Source of the DNA: Sphaerimonospora mesophila NBRC 14179 = JCM 3151
GTDB taxonomy: Bacteria; Actinomycetota; Actinomycetes; Streptosporangiales; Streptosporangiaceae
Assembly (NCBI GenBank): GCA_001552515.1
Contig: BCRI01000001.1
Location: 62,001 to 126,000, forward strand
DNA length: 64,000 bases
Reading direction: 5' to 3'
Part shown: positions 45,295-54,007 of the stretch, piece by piece
Layout: each line of letters opens with the position of its first letter
Position numbering within the stretch: position 1 is the stretch's first letter
Notes under the pieces: model-generated
Told to the model about the DNA's origin: nothing
The model's database searches: none
What the model saw: the letters and a program-made list of their open reading frames with translations, nothing else
Translations under genes and position numbers: made by a program

Positions 45295-46047
45295 ATGACT
45301 ACTCTCGGTCTCATGTCTTCTCAGGTTCAACGGTCGTCCGCGGACTCCGGCGACGTGTTCGGCCAGCGGATCCGCGAGCAGTGGACCGATCAGCTGGGCC
45401 GGCGGCTCGACATCCTCATCGCGGGGTGCGGCCGGGACGGCGCTCTGGACGTCGGGCGGTTCGAGCCTCGGATCTGCGGGGTGGACGAGGACCTGCCCCC
45501 GCTGCGTGCCCATGCCGTCGACCGCAAGGACCTGGACGAGGTGCATCTGGGCGACCTGCGTCAGGTGCCGATCCGGCCCCGCACGTTCGACGTGGTCTAT
45601 GTGTCCTTCCTGCTGGAGCGCATCCGCAGTGCGGAGGTGGTCCTCGACCGGCTGGTCGCCGCGCTGCGGCCGGGCGGCCTGCTGCTGCTCAAGATGCGTG
45701 ACCGGCGCTCGGCGTACGGCTTCTGCGACCGGGCCGTCCCCGGGTGGCTGCGGCGTGTGCTGTGGCGCAGGCTGTCCCCCGACGGATCGGTGGGACCGCT
45801 CCCGGCGGTCTACGAACCGCTGGCGTCGCGCGAGGGCATGCGGGCGTTCTGCCTGACCCGCGGACTCATGATCGCCGAGGATTACTCGGCGATGAGCGGC
45901 CCGGCCCGGCAGGGTCCGTACGGCGACCTGGTCGCCGCGGTCTGCCGGGGCGTGGCCGTGCTCTCGCGTGGCCGGCTCGACGAGACCGAGGACGAGATCA
46001 CGATGGTGATCCGCCGCCCGCAGAACCACTTCGCCCGGCTGATCTGA
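45295..46047 (+). CDS. Class I SAM-dependent methyltransferase
   Basis: 250 residues. Weak SAM-binding loop ILIAGCGRDGALDVG, ICGVDEDLPPL as the acidic ribose contact, and ALRPGGLLLLKMRD after strand 5. Substrate unknown. ATG at 45295 is preceded by ATAGTG, possibly a -10, rather than a ribosome site; a second ATG at 45313 is possible. Divergent from mfd. Confidence 0.8.
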   Translation: MTTLGLMSSQVQRSSADSGDVFGQRIREQWTDQLGRRLDILIAGCGRDGALDVGRFEPRICGVDEDLPPLRAHAVDRKDLDEVHLGDLRQVPIRPRTFDVVYVSFLLERIRSAEVVLDRLVAALRPGGLLLLKMRDRRSAYGFCDRAVPGWLRRVLWRRLSPDGSVGPLPAVYEPLASREGMRAFCLTRGLMIAEDYSAMSGPARQGPYGDLVAAVCRGVAVLSRGRLDETEDEITMVIRRPQNHFARLI

Positions 46048-46125
46048 ACGCCCCGCTCAGAGGGCTCCGGATGCCGATAAATCCGGATAAGGTGCGTAGC
46101 CGACGGACGATCGGAAGCGGTGACG

Positions 46126-47373
46126 ATGACTGAGTGGATTCCCGACGCCAGGGAGCTGGCCGACCTGGAGTTGCTGCTCTCCGGCGCCTTCGCCCCACTG
46201 ACCGGATTCCTCAGCACCGAGGTGGCACACGGCGTCGTCGAGCACGGCCGGCTGCCCGACGGCACCCCGTGGCCCGATCCGATCATGCTCGCCCTGCCGC
46301 GCGAGATCCGGCCCGACGAGATCCGGCCAGGCGACCGGGTCACGCTCCGTGATCCCGAGGGCGCGGCGGTGGCCGTACTGACCGTCCGGGAGCTGGACGA
46401 CGACGGGCACGGCGGCTGCCACGTGGCCGGCCCGGTGGAGGCGCTGGACGCGCCGGTGTACGGCCCGTTCGCGCGGCTGCGCCGTACCCCCGCCGAGGTG
46501 CGCAAGGAGCTGCCCGAGGGGGAGATCCTGGCGGTGACCATGCGCGGGCCGCTGGACGGCACGGCGCTCGAGGACGTGGCGGCCACCGCGGAGGAGTTGG
46601 ACGCCGCGATCGTGCTGATGCCCCTGGTCTTCGGTGAGGGCGGCCCGGCCGTGGTGCGCGCCGCGCTCAAGGCGGCCGAGCGGCTGCCCGGCTCGATGGT
46701 GGTGGCCGTGCCGCTCGCGCCACGCGAGGACGCCGAGATCGACCTGGAGCTGCGTGAGCACGTGGCGCGCAACTACGGCGCGACCGAGCACTACGCCGGA
46801 CCGGCGCCGATCGCGATCCCCGGCCCCCCGCACCGCCGCGGGCTCGTGGTGTTCTTCACCGGCCTGTCCGGCTCGGGCAAGTCGACCATCGCCAGGGGGC
46901 TGCGCGACGCGCTGCTGGAGCGCGGCGGGCGGACGATCACCTACCTGGACGGCGACGTCGTACGGCGGATGCTGTCGGCCGGGCTCACGTTCTCCCGGGA
47001 GGACCGCGACCGCAACATCCGGCGGATCGGCTTCGTGGCGGCCGAGGTCGCCCGGCACGGCGGCCTGGCCGTCTGCGCGCCGATCGCGCCGTACGCGGCG
47101 ACCAGGGAGGAGGTCCGCGCCATGGTCGAGGAGGTCGGCGCCGACTTCCTGCTCGTCCACGTGGCCACCCCGCTTGAGGAGTGCGAGCGCCGCGACCGGA
47201 AGGGCCTGTACGCCAAGGCGCGGGCCGGGCTGATCCCGGAGTTCACCGGCATCTCCGACCCCTACGAGGAGCCGGACGACGCCGACCTTGTGATCGACAC
47301 CACCGGCATCAGCGTCGAACGTGCCGTCGGCACCGTGCTCGGCGCCCTCACCTCCGGCGGCTGGATCCGCTGA
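46126..47373 (+). CDS. Adenylylsulfate kinase fused to a degenerate ATP-sulfurylase-like domain
   Basis: 415 residues. The C-terminal 180 are APS kinase: FFTGLSGSGKST (P-loop), YLDGDVVRR, FSREDRDRNIRRIG and GLYAKARAGLIPEFTGI. The first 230 start like the N-terminus of ATP sulfurylase (DLELLLSGAFAPLTGFLS, LPREI) but lack QxRN and HxxH, so this part is probably not catalytic. It may be structural or bind APS. Makes PAPS for sulfation or assimilation. Other cys genes are not in the window. ATG at 46126; GTG at 46120 is also possible. Confidence 0.88.
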   Translation: MTEWIPDARELADLELLLSGAFAPLTGFLSTEVAHGVVEHGRLPDGTPWPDPIMLALPREIRPDEIRPGDRVTLRDPEGAAVAVLTVRELDDDGHGGCHVAGPVEALDAPVYGPFARLRRTPAEVRKELPEGEILAVTMRGPLDGTALEDVAATAEELDAAIVLMPLVFGEGGPAVVRAALKAAERLPGSMVVAVPLAPREDAEIDLELREHVARNYGATEHYAGPAPIAIPGPPHRRGLVVFFTGLSGSGKSTIARGLRDALLERGGRTITYLDGDVVRRMLSAGLTFSREDRDRNIRRIGFVAAEVARHGGLAVCAPIAPYAATREEVRAMVEEVGADFLLVHVATPLEECERRDRKGLYAKARAGLIPEFTGISDPYEEPDDADLVIDTTGISVERAVGTVLGALTSGGWIR

Positions 47374-47388
47374 CGCCTCGCGTCCGGC

Positions 47389-48483
47389 TCAGGCGGGTGG
47401 GACGGGGGTGGCGGTGAACCGGGGGATGCGGGCCAGCCGGGAGAACGCCTTGCCCGCGCCCGGCGTGGTGTCGAAGCGGGTGTCCCCCCTGGACGCCAGC
47501 GGCGAGTCGAAGTAGACCATCGCCTTGATCTGCGGGTAGTCGCCGATCTGCCGTTTGACCGAGGCGAAGAAGTCCCGCTTGTATCGGGGGGTGCGGGGGC
47601 GTTCGAAGACGCCCCACTCCGCGAGCATGATCGGCTTCGCCGGGAATCGCTGCTGCAGCCATTGGTAGAAACCAGGCCATCCCCGGTTATCGCGCCGGGT
47701 CCGGTTCACCAGGCCGGCGAAGTCGCTCACCCGGTTGTCGGCGTAGGGATCGAAGGCCACCCAGTCGACCACGTCGTCGCCCGGGTAGAGGCGGTCGAAC
47801 CAGGGCCTGGACACCCAGTCGAGCGCTCCCCCGTAGGTCATCACGGTCACCGCGTTGCGTACGCCCCGGCCCCGGAGCCGGGTGACGACGTGGCGGTACA
47901 TGGCGACGTAATCGGTGGCCGAGTAGCCGGCGCCACGCCGTACCTCGCTCTCGGGCTCGTGATGGATCGTCAGGAAGAACCGGCCGGGGAAGGTCCGGAC
48001 GATGTGATCGGCCAGCCGGTCGATGCGATCGTCGACCGCTCCCCTGGCGATCTGTGCCCAGGTGCGCTCCGGCGCCGGCCTCCAGTTGATCAGCAGCAGC
48101 CGGGGGCCCCTGGCGACCTCGCGCTCCTGCGGCGTCGGGAACAGCTTGGCGCCGCGGTGATAGACGTGCACGATGTCGGCCCGGCGGCCCATCCGCCGCT
48201 CGGCCACCTCGGTCGCCCGGAGCGATCCCCGTCCGGGGGAGACGTCGGAGGCGATCCCCCACCACGCCCCGCAGGTCGGGATCAGCTTGTCCGTCACCGC
48301 GCAGGCCTCCGGGGTCGCACGTCCGGCGGGCATTCCCGCATCCGGCGACGCGCCTGCCCGCGTGCTCTTCGGCCACGCGCCCGGCGCCGGAGCGCCGTTC
48401 GACGTTCCGGACGCCACCGCGCACGCGGCGCACACCACGAGGCATCCCCCCGCCAGCAGTCCGGCCAAGCCCGCTCCCCGCAT
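47389..48483 (-). CDS. GH26-like glycoside hydrolase, exported lipoprotein
   Basis: 364 residues. N-terminal export signal with Cys-rich end (CLVVCAACAV), likely lipid-anchored, then a Ser/Pro linker and a TIM barrel. TIHHEPE with the acid/base Glu and IMLAEWGVFE with the nucleophile are the beta-mannanase (GH26) pattern; FDPYADN fits the same family. Likely endo-beta-mannanase or related. GAGGGGGAC stands before the ATG. Convergent with the APS kinase gene. Confidence 0.83.
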   Translation of the reverse strand: MRGAGLAGLLAGGCLVVCAACAVASGTSNGAPAPGAWPKSTRAGASPDAGMPAGRATPEACAVTDKLIPTCGAWWGIASDVSPGRGSLRATEVAERRMGRRADIVHVYHRGAKLFPTPQEREVARGPRLLLINWRPAPERTWAQIARGAVDDRIDRLADHIVRTFPGRFFLTIHHEPESEVRRGAGYSATDYVAMYRHVVTRLRGRGVRNAVTVMTYGGALDWVSRPWFDRLYPGDDVVDWVAFDPYADNRVSDFAGLVNRTRRDNRGWPGFYQWLQQRFPAKPIMLAEWGVFERPRTPRYKRDFFASVKRQIGDYPQIKAMVYFDSPLASRGDTRFDTTPGAGKAFSRLARIPRFTATPVPPA

Positions 48484-48670
48484 CGCGTCCCCCTCTCCTC
48501 GCGAACTCCTGCGATCGGACAGAATTCACCATTGCCCAACCGGCGACCTCTCGGCAGCGGTTTCCGTCATCTCACCGGCGGAAAGTTGGCGGAAAATTGT
48601 GAATAACCGGCGGGCAAAAGACCGGCTCGTCCTATAGTTCGGGGCACGGAACCGAGATACGGAGATGTTC

Positions 48671-49150
48671 ATGAGTCTGCCACCGCACAGCCGGGAGTTC
48701 GCGGAGCGCGGCCCGGCGCTTCGCCGGCGGCGGCGTCAGCTCGTCGTCTGGCTGGCCGGCGGGGGTGCCATCGGCCTCATCCTGCTCGCCGTCACCCCGC
48801 CTGAGCAGGCGTTCGTGCTCCCGCTCCGGGCGCCGACGACGGGGGCGCCCGGCCACGTCGATCCGTCGATGCTCTGGCAACACAAACCGCTCAATCTCGA
48901 CACACAATCGCAGAGCGCACAATTGCCCGCCATCAACGACATCGTCGCCGAAATGACGGGAATTGGCGATTTCACGAAATCGCGACAGCGCGGCGATGCG
49001 GCATCGGGAGATTCCCCGACGATCGGTCCGGAAATCACGTCATACGGAGGAGGGCTTACGCATGCTTCATCGCGCGGCCGACGGAAAGCGGGCCACGACA
49101 CGTGCGGAGAGCATGGGGAGCGAGGCCGGCCGACACCCCCTCCCGCCTGA
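48671..49150 (+). CDS. Single-pass membrane protein of unknown function
   Basis: 159 residues: Arg-rich N-terminus (RRRRRQLVVW), one membrane helix (LVVWLAGGGAIGLILLAV), and a polar, low-complexity extracytoplasmic part. No family recognised. GGAG six nt before the ATG at 48671 favours it over the ATG at 48665; TATAGT at 48633-48638 may be the -10. The 3' 89 bp overlap the next gene in another frame, so the true C-terminus is uncertain. Confidence 0.6.
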   Translation: MSLPPHSREFAERGPALRRRRRQLVVWLAGGGAIGLILLAVTPPEQAFVLPLRAPTTGAPGHVDPSMLWQHKPLNLDTQSQSAQLPAINDIVAEMTGIGDFTKSRQRGDAASGDSPTIGPEITSYGGGLTHASSRGRRKAGHDTCGEHGERGRPTPPPA

Positions 49151-49946
49151 CCATGCCGCGCCTCTCCGGGAGCGTGACGCGCTCGGCGGCGGCCCGTCGA
49201 TCGCCGAGAGTCCGGACGCGGTGGGGGCCCATCTGAGCGAGGTGCTCGGCCGGCCGATCCGGGTCGTCGTACGGCCCCCGGCCCGCCGGGCTCACCACGG
49301 GCCGGTCCTGGAGGCGTACGATCCGGACGGCCGGGCCGGCATCGTCAAGATCGGCGAAACGGAGCCGGCCCGCGAGGCGGTCAGGCACGAGAGCGTGGTC
49401 CTGCGGATGCTCGCGGATCGGCCGCTGAAGGTCGTGGTGCCCCCGGCCGTGCTGCATCACGGGGTGTGGCGGGACGCCGAGGTGCTGCTGCTGTCCACCC
49501 CACCCGTCAGGTCCCGCCCGTTCGTGAGATCTCGTCCGTCAGCGGACCTGCTCGATGCGGCCGTCGCGGAGATCGCCGCCCTCGACGCCGACGACGGCCA
49601 CGCCTGGCATGGCGATTTCACGCCGTGGAACGTGACGGTCTCGGCCGACGGGCGACTGCTGGTGCGGAACTGGGCGCGATTCGGCACCGGCGTGCCGTAC
49701 GGCTTCGACGCCCTGCACTACTTCTTCCATCGCTGCCTGCGCCGGATGCGGCCGAGCCAGGCCGCCGCCGCCTGCCTCGCCCGAGCCGGCCGCCTGCTCG
49801 GGATGTCGACCGCGGACGCGCGCCGGACCGCCGCCCACTATCTGATCACCATCGCCGACCGGCACCTGCGGGACGGCCACGAACCGTTCGGACCCCCGAG
49901 CGAGTGGCTCAACCCCGCGGTCGATCACCTGGAGTTCCTGCTTTGA
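49062..49946 (+). CDS. Aminoglycoside-phosphotransferase-like protein with altered active site
   Basis: 294 residues. The catalytic loop HGDFTPWNV is intact, but the following metal-binding Asp (usually DWE) is Asn in LLVRNWARFGTGVPYGFDALHYFF. The nucleotide lobe is short (LEAYDPDGRAGIVKIGE). Related proteins occur in polysaccharide and cell-envelope clusters; substrate unknown. With Asn at the second metal position, activity may be weak or absent. ACGGAGGAGG precedes the ATG. Overlaps the preceding gene by 89 bp. Confidence 0.78.
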   Translation: MLHRAADGKRATTRAESMGSEAGRHPLPPDHAAPLRERDALGGGPSIAESPDAVGAHLSEVLGRPIRVVVRPPARRAHHGPVLEAYDPDGRAGIVKIGETEPAREAVRHESVVLRMLADRPLKVVVPPAVLHHGVWRDAEVLLLSTPPVRSRPFVRSRPSADLLDAAVAEIAALDADDGHAWHGDFTPWNVTVSADGRLLVRNWARFGTGVPYGFDALHYFFHRCLRRMRPSQAAAACLARAGRLLGMSTADARRTAAHYLITIADRHLRDGHEPFGPPSEWLNPAVDHLEFLL

Positions 49947-49988
49947 GTGCTCGAAGCCCAGGCAGGTCACGGATCGATATCGATGCAC

Positions 49989-50004
49989 TGTGATCTGAAT
50001 CACA
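49989..50004. promoter_or_regulatory. CRP/FNR-type box TGTGA-N6-TCACA
   Basis: TGTGATCTGAATCACA fits the CRP consensus exactly. It is 264 bp before ectA and 43 bp after the previous gene. Confidence 0.5.
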
Positions 50005-50184
50005 CAATCTCTCGGTAAACCATCACTTTGCGGCCGCCATCGACGTCCCGGTCGACGACGGTCGCGCGGCACGGCGACGGCCCTCCGACGGCCGTGATTT
50101 CGCCTGCCCAGACACGGATTGCGCATTTTCTCCGGCGTCGAGCACGATCACCCAAGATCCCGAAAGGCCAAAAAGAATCTTGTC

Positions 50185-50261
50185 CTACCCCGGGCAAGTG
50201 AACCTAAACATCGGGCCGTGCTTCATGACTTCGGAGCCTTGCGGTCGGTTCGCTAAGTTCG
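50185..50261 (+). promoter_or_regulatory. ectA promoter block shared with the ehu operon
   Basis: Three elements: CTACCCCGGG (50185-50194), AAACATCG (50206-50213) and TTCGCTAAGTTCG (50249-50261). The same three occur at 53828-53907 with nearly the same spacing. TAAGTT (50254-50259) ends 8 nt before the ATG at 50268, so ectA may be leaderless. Confidence 0.55.
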
Positions 50262-50267
50262 TGTCCC

Positions 50268-50804
50268 ATGTCGGGCGAACGCGTCCCGAAACGGACGCAT
50301 ATTGCGAGAGACCGAAGAAACACCTACATGGAGGAGCCCACGATCGACGACGGGCCGCGACTGTGGCGCATCGCTCGTGACTCCAAAACGCTGGACGTGA
50401 ATTCTCCCTACAGTTATCTGTTGTGGTGCCGCGATTTCTCTGACACCTCGGTGATCGCGCGGGAAGGCGACGACGCGTGCGGTTTCGTGACGGGATTCAC
50501 CCGCCCCAAGGCCGCGGACACGTTCTTCGTCTGGCAGGTCGCCGTCGATCACTCCTGGCGGGGCCGGGGGCTGGCCCGGCGGATGCTCGACTGGCTCGCC
50601 GAGCGGATGATCGCCCGTGGGCACCGGTTCCTCGAGGCCACGGTGACCCCCGATAACACGGCGTCCACCCGCCTTTTCGAGTCGTTCGCCCGCGACTGGG
50701 GGAGCTCACTGGAGCGGCGCGAGGTCTTCGGACGCGAGCACTTCCCCGCCTCGCACGAGCCCGAGGTGCTCTTCCGCATCGGCGCGCTGGAACCCCGGAG
50801 TTAG
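50268..50804 (+). CDS. ectA: L-2,4-diaminobutyrate acetyltransferase
   Basis: 178-residue GNAT enzyme that makes N-gamma-acetyl-diaminobutyrate, the second step of ectoine synthesis. LWRIARDSKTLDVNSPYSYLLWCRDF binds the substrate; VAVDHSWRGRGLARRMLDWL is the acetyl-CoA P-loop; TVTPDNTASTRLF completes the GNAT core. I chose the ATG at 50268 because a -10 hexamer precedes it at leaderless distance and the length fits the family; an ATG at 50328 (MEEPTIDDG) is the alternative. First gene of ectABCD. Confidence 0.95.
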   Translation: MSGERVPKRTHIARDRRNTYMEEPTIDDGPRLWRIARDSKTLDVNSPYSYLLWCRDFSDTSVIAREGDDACGFVTGFTRPKAADTFFVWQVAVDHSWRGRGLARRMLDWLAERMIARGHRFLEATVTPDNTASTRLFESFARDWGSSLERREVFGREHFPASHEPEVLFRIGALEPRS

Positions 50805-50862
50805 CGAACGGCGACCTCCGCCGGCCGTTCGACACTCGCGATCACGACCAAGGACACGGTGA

Positions 50863-52125
50863 ATGATGGAAATCTTCGAACAACTCGAATCAGAGGTAAG
50901 AGGCTACTGCCGGAGCTGGCCCACGGTGTTCCGCACCGCGCTGGGCAGCCGCGTATACGACGAGAACGGGGGGAGTTATCTCGATTTCTTCGCGGGCGCC
51001 GGAGCGCTCAACTACGGCCATAATCATCCGCAGCTGAAGTCGAGTCTCCTGAACTATCTCGCCGGCGACAACATCGTGCACAGCCTCGACAAGCACACGG
51101 TGGCCAAACGCCATTTCCTGGAGAAATTCCAGGAGGTCGTCCTCTCACCCAGGGGACTCGACTACAAGATCCAGTTCCCCGGTCCCACCGGGACCAACGC
51201 GGTCGAGGCCGCGCTGAAGCTCGCCCGCAAGGTCACCGGCCGCCAGACGATCGTCAACTTCACCAACGCCTTTCACGGCATGACCCTCGGCTCCCTCGCG
51301 GTCACCGGCAACTCGATGAAGCGCAACGGGGCGGGTGTCCCGCTGAACCACACCGTCACGATGCCCTACGACAACTACCTCGACGGCCGGACCCCCGACT
51401 TCCTGCTCTTCGAGCGGTTGCTGGAGGACAGCGGCAGCGGCATCGACAAACCCGCCGCGGTGATCGTGGAAACCGTACAGGGGGAGGGCGGCCTCAACCC
51501 CGCGAGCGCCGAGTGGCTGCGTGGCCTGGCCGGGCTGTGCGGGAGGCACGACATCCTCCTCATCGTCGACGACGTACAGATGGGCTGCGGGCGGACCGGC
51601 CCGTTCTTCAGCTTCGAACCGGCCGGGATAACGCCCGACATCGTCTGCCTGTCCAAGTCACTCAGCGGGTACGGACTTCCGCTCGCCCTCACGCTCATCC
51701 GCGCTGACCTGGACGTCTGGGAACCGGGTGAGCACAACGGGACGTTCCGCGGCTTCAATCCGGCCTTCGTCACGGCGGCCGCCGCCCTGGATTTCTGGAC
51801 CGACGAGAGGCTGGCGAAGGAGACCGTCGAGAAGGGACTGCAGGTCCGGCAGGCCCTGAACCTGATCACGGCCGAGCACTCCGACGTCATCACCGGAGTG
51901 CGCGGGCGCGGCCTGGCCTGGGGGCTCGTCTTCGACCGGCCCGAGCTCGCGCCGAAGGTGTGCGCCGCGGCGTTCGAACGCGGCCTGCTGATGGAGACCT
52001 CCGGCCCGGAGGACGAGGTGGCCAAGCTGCTTCCGCCGCTCACCACCTCCGACGAGGAACTCGCGGAGGGGCTCGATTTGATCGCCGAGTCCGTCGCCGC
52101 CGTCTGCGCGAAGCAACCCGCCTGA
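50863..52125 (+). CDS. ectB: Diaminobutyrate-2-oxoglutarate transaminase
   Basis: 420-residue class III PLP aminotransferase that makes diaminobutyrate from aspartate semialdehyde, the first committed step. [51 protein letters not shown], and the PLP Lys in [35 protein letters not shown] is the EctB substrate loop. AAGGA lies 8 nt before the first of two adjacent ATG codons. Confidence 0.97.
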   Translation: MMEIFEQLESEVRGYCRSWPTVFRTALGSRVYDENGGSYLDFFAGAGALNYGHNHPQLKSSLLNYLAGDNIVHSLDKHTVAKRHFLEKFQEVVLSPRGLDYKIQFPGPTGTNAVEAALKLARKVTGRQTIVNFTNAFHGMTLGSLAVTGNSMKRNGAGVPLNHTVTMPYDNYLDGRTPDFLLFERLLEDSGSGIDKPAAVIVETVQGEGGLNPASAEWLRGLAGLCGRHDILLIVDDVQMGCGRTGPFFSFEPAGITPDIVCLSKSLSGYGLPLALTLIRADLDVWEPGEHNGTFRGFNPAFVTAAAALDFWTDERLAKETVEKGLQVRQALNLITAEHSDVITGVRGRGLAWGLVFDRPELAPKVCAAAFERGLLMETSGPEDEVAKLLPPLTTSDEELAEGLDLIAESVAAVCAKQPA

Positions 52126-52192
52126 CCTGCGGCGGTCCCATGACTCCGCAGCCCGTGACCACAGTGCCCAACCCTCTGGAAAGGAGATTCCC

Positions 52193-52588
52193 GTGATCGT
52201 TCGCTCGCTGGACGACATCATCGGCACCGAACGCGACGTCGAGGCGCCGACCTGGTGCAGCCGGCGTCTCGTGCTCGCCAAGGAGCGGGTCGGCTTCTCG
52301 CTGCACGACACGATCCTCTACGCGGGGACCGAGACCAGGATGTGGTACGCGAACCACATCGAGGCCGTGTACTGCATCGCCGGGACCGGCGAACTCATCG
52401 ACCACGAGACCGGCGAGACGCACAAGATCGGCCCCGGGACCATGTATCTCCTCGACGGGCACGAGCGTCACACCGTGAGGGCGCACACCGACCTGCGCAC
52501 GGTGTGCGTGTTCAACCCGCCCTGCACTGGCCGGGAAGTGCACGACGAGAACGGCGTCTATCCCCTGGTCACCGAGACCGGCTCCTGA
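52193..52588 (+). CDS. ectC: Ectoine synthase
   Basis: 131-residue cupin that closes the ectoine ring. [46 protein letters not shown] holds the iron-binding and substrate residues (Glu, Tyr and His of the cupin), followed by [40 protein letters not shown]. Usual length. GTG start with AAGGAGAT upstream. Confidence 0.97.
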   Translation: MIVRSLDDIIGTERDVEAPTWCSRRLVLAKERVGFSLHDTILYAGTETRMWYANHIEAVYCIAGTGELIDHETGETHKIGPGTMYLLDGHERHTVRAHTDLRTVCVFNPPCTGREVHDENGVYPLVTETGS

Positions 52589-52616
52589 AGCGACGGAATT
52601 CGGAGGAAAGATCGGC

Positions 52617-53498
52617 ATGCTCATGGACATCTATCCCACGCGCAAGACGACAGAACCGACCCTCATCTTCCGGCAGGACCCGGTGGTGTACGGCGGGCCG
52701 GAGGACGGCCCGATCGACGAGCGGACGCTGAAGGGGTTCGCGGAGAAGGGGTTCCTCACCGTCGATCAGCTGATCGATCCGGTGGAGGTCGAGCGATACC
52801 GCGCCGAGCTGCACCGCCTCGTCATGGACGAGGGGCTCAAGGACGATGAGCGCGTCATCACGGAACGACAGTCGCGGGAGGTCCGCTCGATCTTCGAGGT
52901 GCACCGGATCAGCGAGGTGTTCGCCGAGTTGGCGGCCGATCCGCGCATCGTCGGCCGGGCCCGGCAGATCCTCGGCTCGGACGTCTACATCCACCAGAGC
53001 CGGGTCAACTACAAGCCCGGTTTCCAGGGCAAGGACTTCTACTGGCACTCCGACTTCGAGACCTGGCACGCGGAGGACGGGATGCCCCGCATGCGCGCGG
53101 TGAGCATCTCGATCGCGCTCACGGAGAACTTCGTGCACAACGGCGGATTGATGATCATGCCGGGCTCGCACCGGACCTTCGTCTGCTGCCTGGGCGAGAC
53201 GCCTTCCGACCACTACAAGGAGTCGCTGAAGGGTCAGGAGATCGGGACTCCGGACCCCGACAGCCTCAGGCTGCTGGCCGAGAAGCACGGGATCGAGCTG
53301 TTCACCGGACCGGCCGGCTCGGCGACGATGTTCGACTGCAACTGCATGCACGGCTCGAACGGCAACATCACCCCGTTCCCGCGCTCGAACGTGTTCTTCG
53401 TCTACAACAGCGTGGACAACGCCTGCGCGGAGCCGTTCGCCGCACAGTCGAGGCGCCCGTCGTTCATCGCCTCACGTGACTTCACCCCGGTCGGCTGA
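52617..53498 (+). CDS. ectD: Ectoine 5-hydroxylase
   Basis: 293-residue Fe(II)/2-oxoglutarate dioxygenase that forms 5-hydroxyectoine. The facial triad is HxD in WHSDFETWHAEDGMPRMRA and the distal His in NCMHGSNGN; IHQSRVNYKPGFQGKDF is the ectoine-binding segment and RSNVFFVYNSV contains the 2-oxoglutarate Arg. GGAGG before the ATG. Presence of ectD means hydroxyectoine is a product. Confidence 0.97.
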   Translation: MLMDIYPTRKTTEPTLIFRQDPVVYGGPEDGPIDERTLKGFAEKGFLTVDQLIDPVEVERYRAELHRLVMDEGLKDDERVITERQSREVRSIFEVHRISEVFAELAADPRIVGRARQILGSDVYIHQSRVNYKPGFQGKDFYWHSDFETWHAEDGMPRMRAVSISIALTENFVHNGGLMIMPGSHRTFVCCLGETPSDHYKESLKGQEIGTPDPDSLRLLAEKHGIELFTGPAGSATMFDCNCMHGSNGNITPFPRSNVFFVYNSVDNACAEPFAAQSRRPSFIASRDFTPVG

Positions 53499-53520
53499 CC
53501 GGTTCGGCCCACGTCCGCGG

Positions 53521-53561
53521 GGCCGTACCACCGGGTCCCGACCGGGCAGGGTGGTGCGGCC
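53521..53561 (+). terminator. Terminator hairpin of ectABCD
   Basis: Arms GGCCGTACCACC and GGTGGTGCGGCC pair with one G-U, loop 17 nt, 22 nt after the ectD stop codon. Confidence 0.6.
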
Positions 53562-53610
53562 CGCCCCCGGCAGGTCCACGCGAACGGACCCCGAACGCGT
53601 CGCTTTACCC

Positions 53611-53643
53611 AGGTCACAGGTTGACATCAATATGATGTGACCT
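53611..53643. promoter_or_regulatory. Nested dyad AGGTCACA-N17-TGTGACCT upstream of ehu
   Basis: The outer arms are exact complements; an inner palindrome ACATCA-ATA-TGATGT lies at 53624-53638. A strong operator candidate, 365 bp from ehuB. A GntR-type regulator would fit ectoine genes but none is encoded here. Confidence 0.45.
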
Positions 53644-53827
53644 CCCTCACAAAAATTTATCTTTTCCGGGCGCTCAGGCGGGGAAATCGCGGCCGCGCGC
53701 CAGGTGCGCACCACGGCGGACCGGCCGCTCGCCCATCGGCGAAACCCCCTGCTCTGCCTTGGATATCGACGCCTCCCACGGGTCCCGGCAGGTCGAGCCG
53801 TGGGGCGGACCGGCCAAACCTGTCGCC

Positions 53828-53907
53828 CTACCCGGGGATGTGCCATGTCCAAACATCGCAGCCCAAAGTCGGCGAAGGTGCTCGAGGAAGGCCGTTCGCT
53901 AGGTTCG
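53828..53907 (+). promoter_or_regulatory. ehu promoter block, counterpart of the ectA block
   Basis: CTACCCGGGG (53828), AAACATCG (53851-53858) and TTCGCTAGGTTCG (53895-53907). Spacing between first bases is 23 and 44, against 21 and 43 at ectA. TAGGTT (53900-53905) would be the -10, giving an ehuB leader of about 95 nt. Confidence 0.5.
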
Positions 53908-54007
53908 AGGCTCACCGAGCGGTGGGCGCATCGTCTCGTCGAGATCCGCTCGGAAGATCAGCAAAGCGCAGGACAGTAAACCGCAGCGACACGAACGGGA
54001 GCGGAAT

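Larger units (their letters stand above)
49947..50267 (+). other. 321-bp ectA upstream region
   Basis: No gene here. It contains ATCGATATCGAT (49973-49984, palindrome), a CRP/FNR-type site (49989-50004), a weak CAAGAT/ATCTTG dyad near 50153-50181, and the block shared with the ehu operon (50185-50261). All point to complex control of ectoine synthesis. Confidence 0.6.
53562..54007 (+). other. 446-bp intergenic region upstream of ehuB
   Basis: Holds the AGGTCACA dyad (53611-53643), an AT-rich tract (53651-53665) and the shared ect/ehu block. No well-supported gene. Confidence 0.5.

Noticed and set aside
49950-50267. A ydaO-type (c-di-AMP) riboswitch before the ectoine genes
   Set aside because: The conserved core of that riboswitch is not present in the 321 bp upstream of ectA nor before ehuB.
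53621-53636. TTGACA and TATGAT as a sigma-70-type promoter
   Set aside because: Only 4 bp separate the hexamers, so they cannot form one promoter; they are part of the palindrome.
53845-53979. 44-codon frame (MSKHRSPKSAKV...) upstream of ehuB
   Set aside because: It overlaps the shared promoter block and starts upstream of the likely transcription start; the equivalent region before ectA is not coding in that frame.
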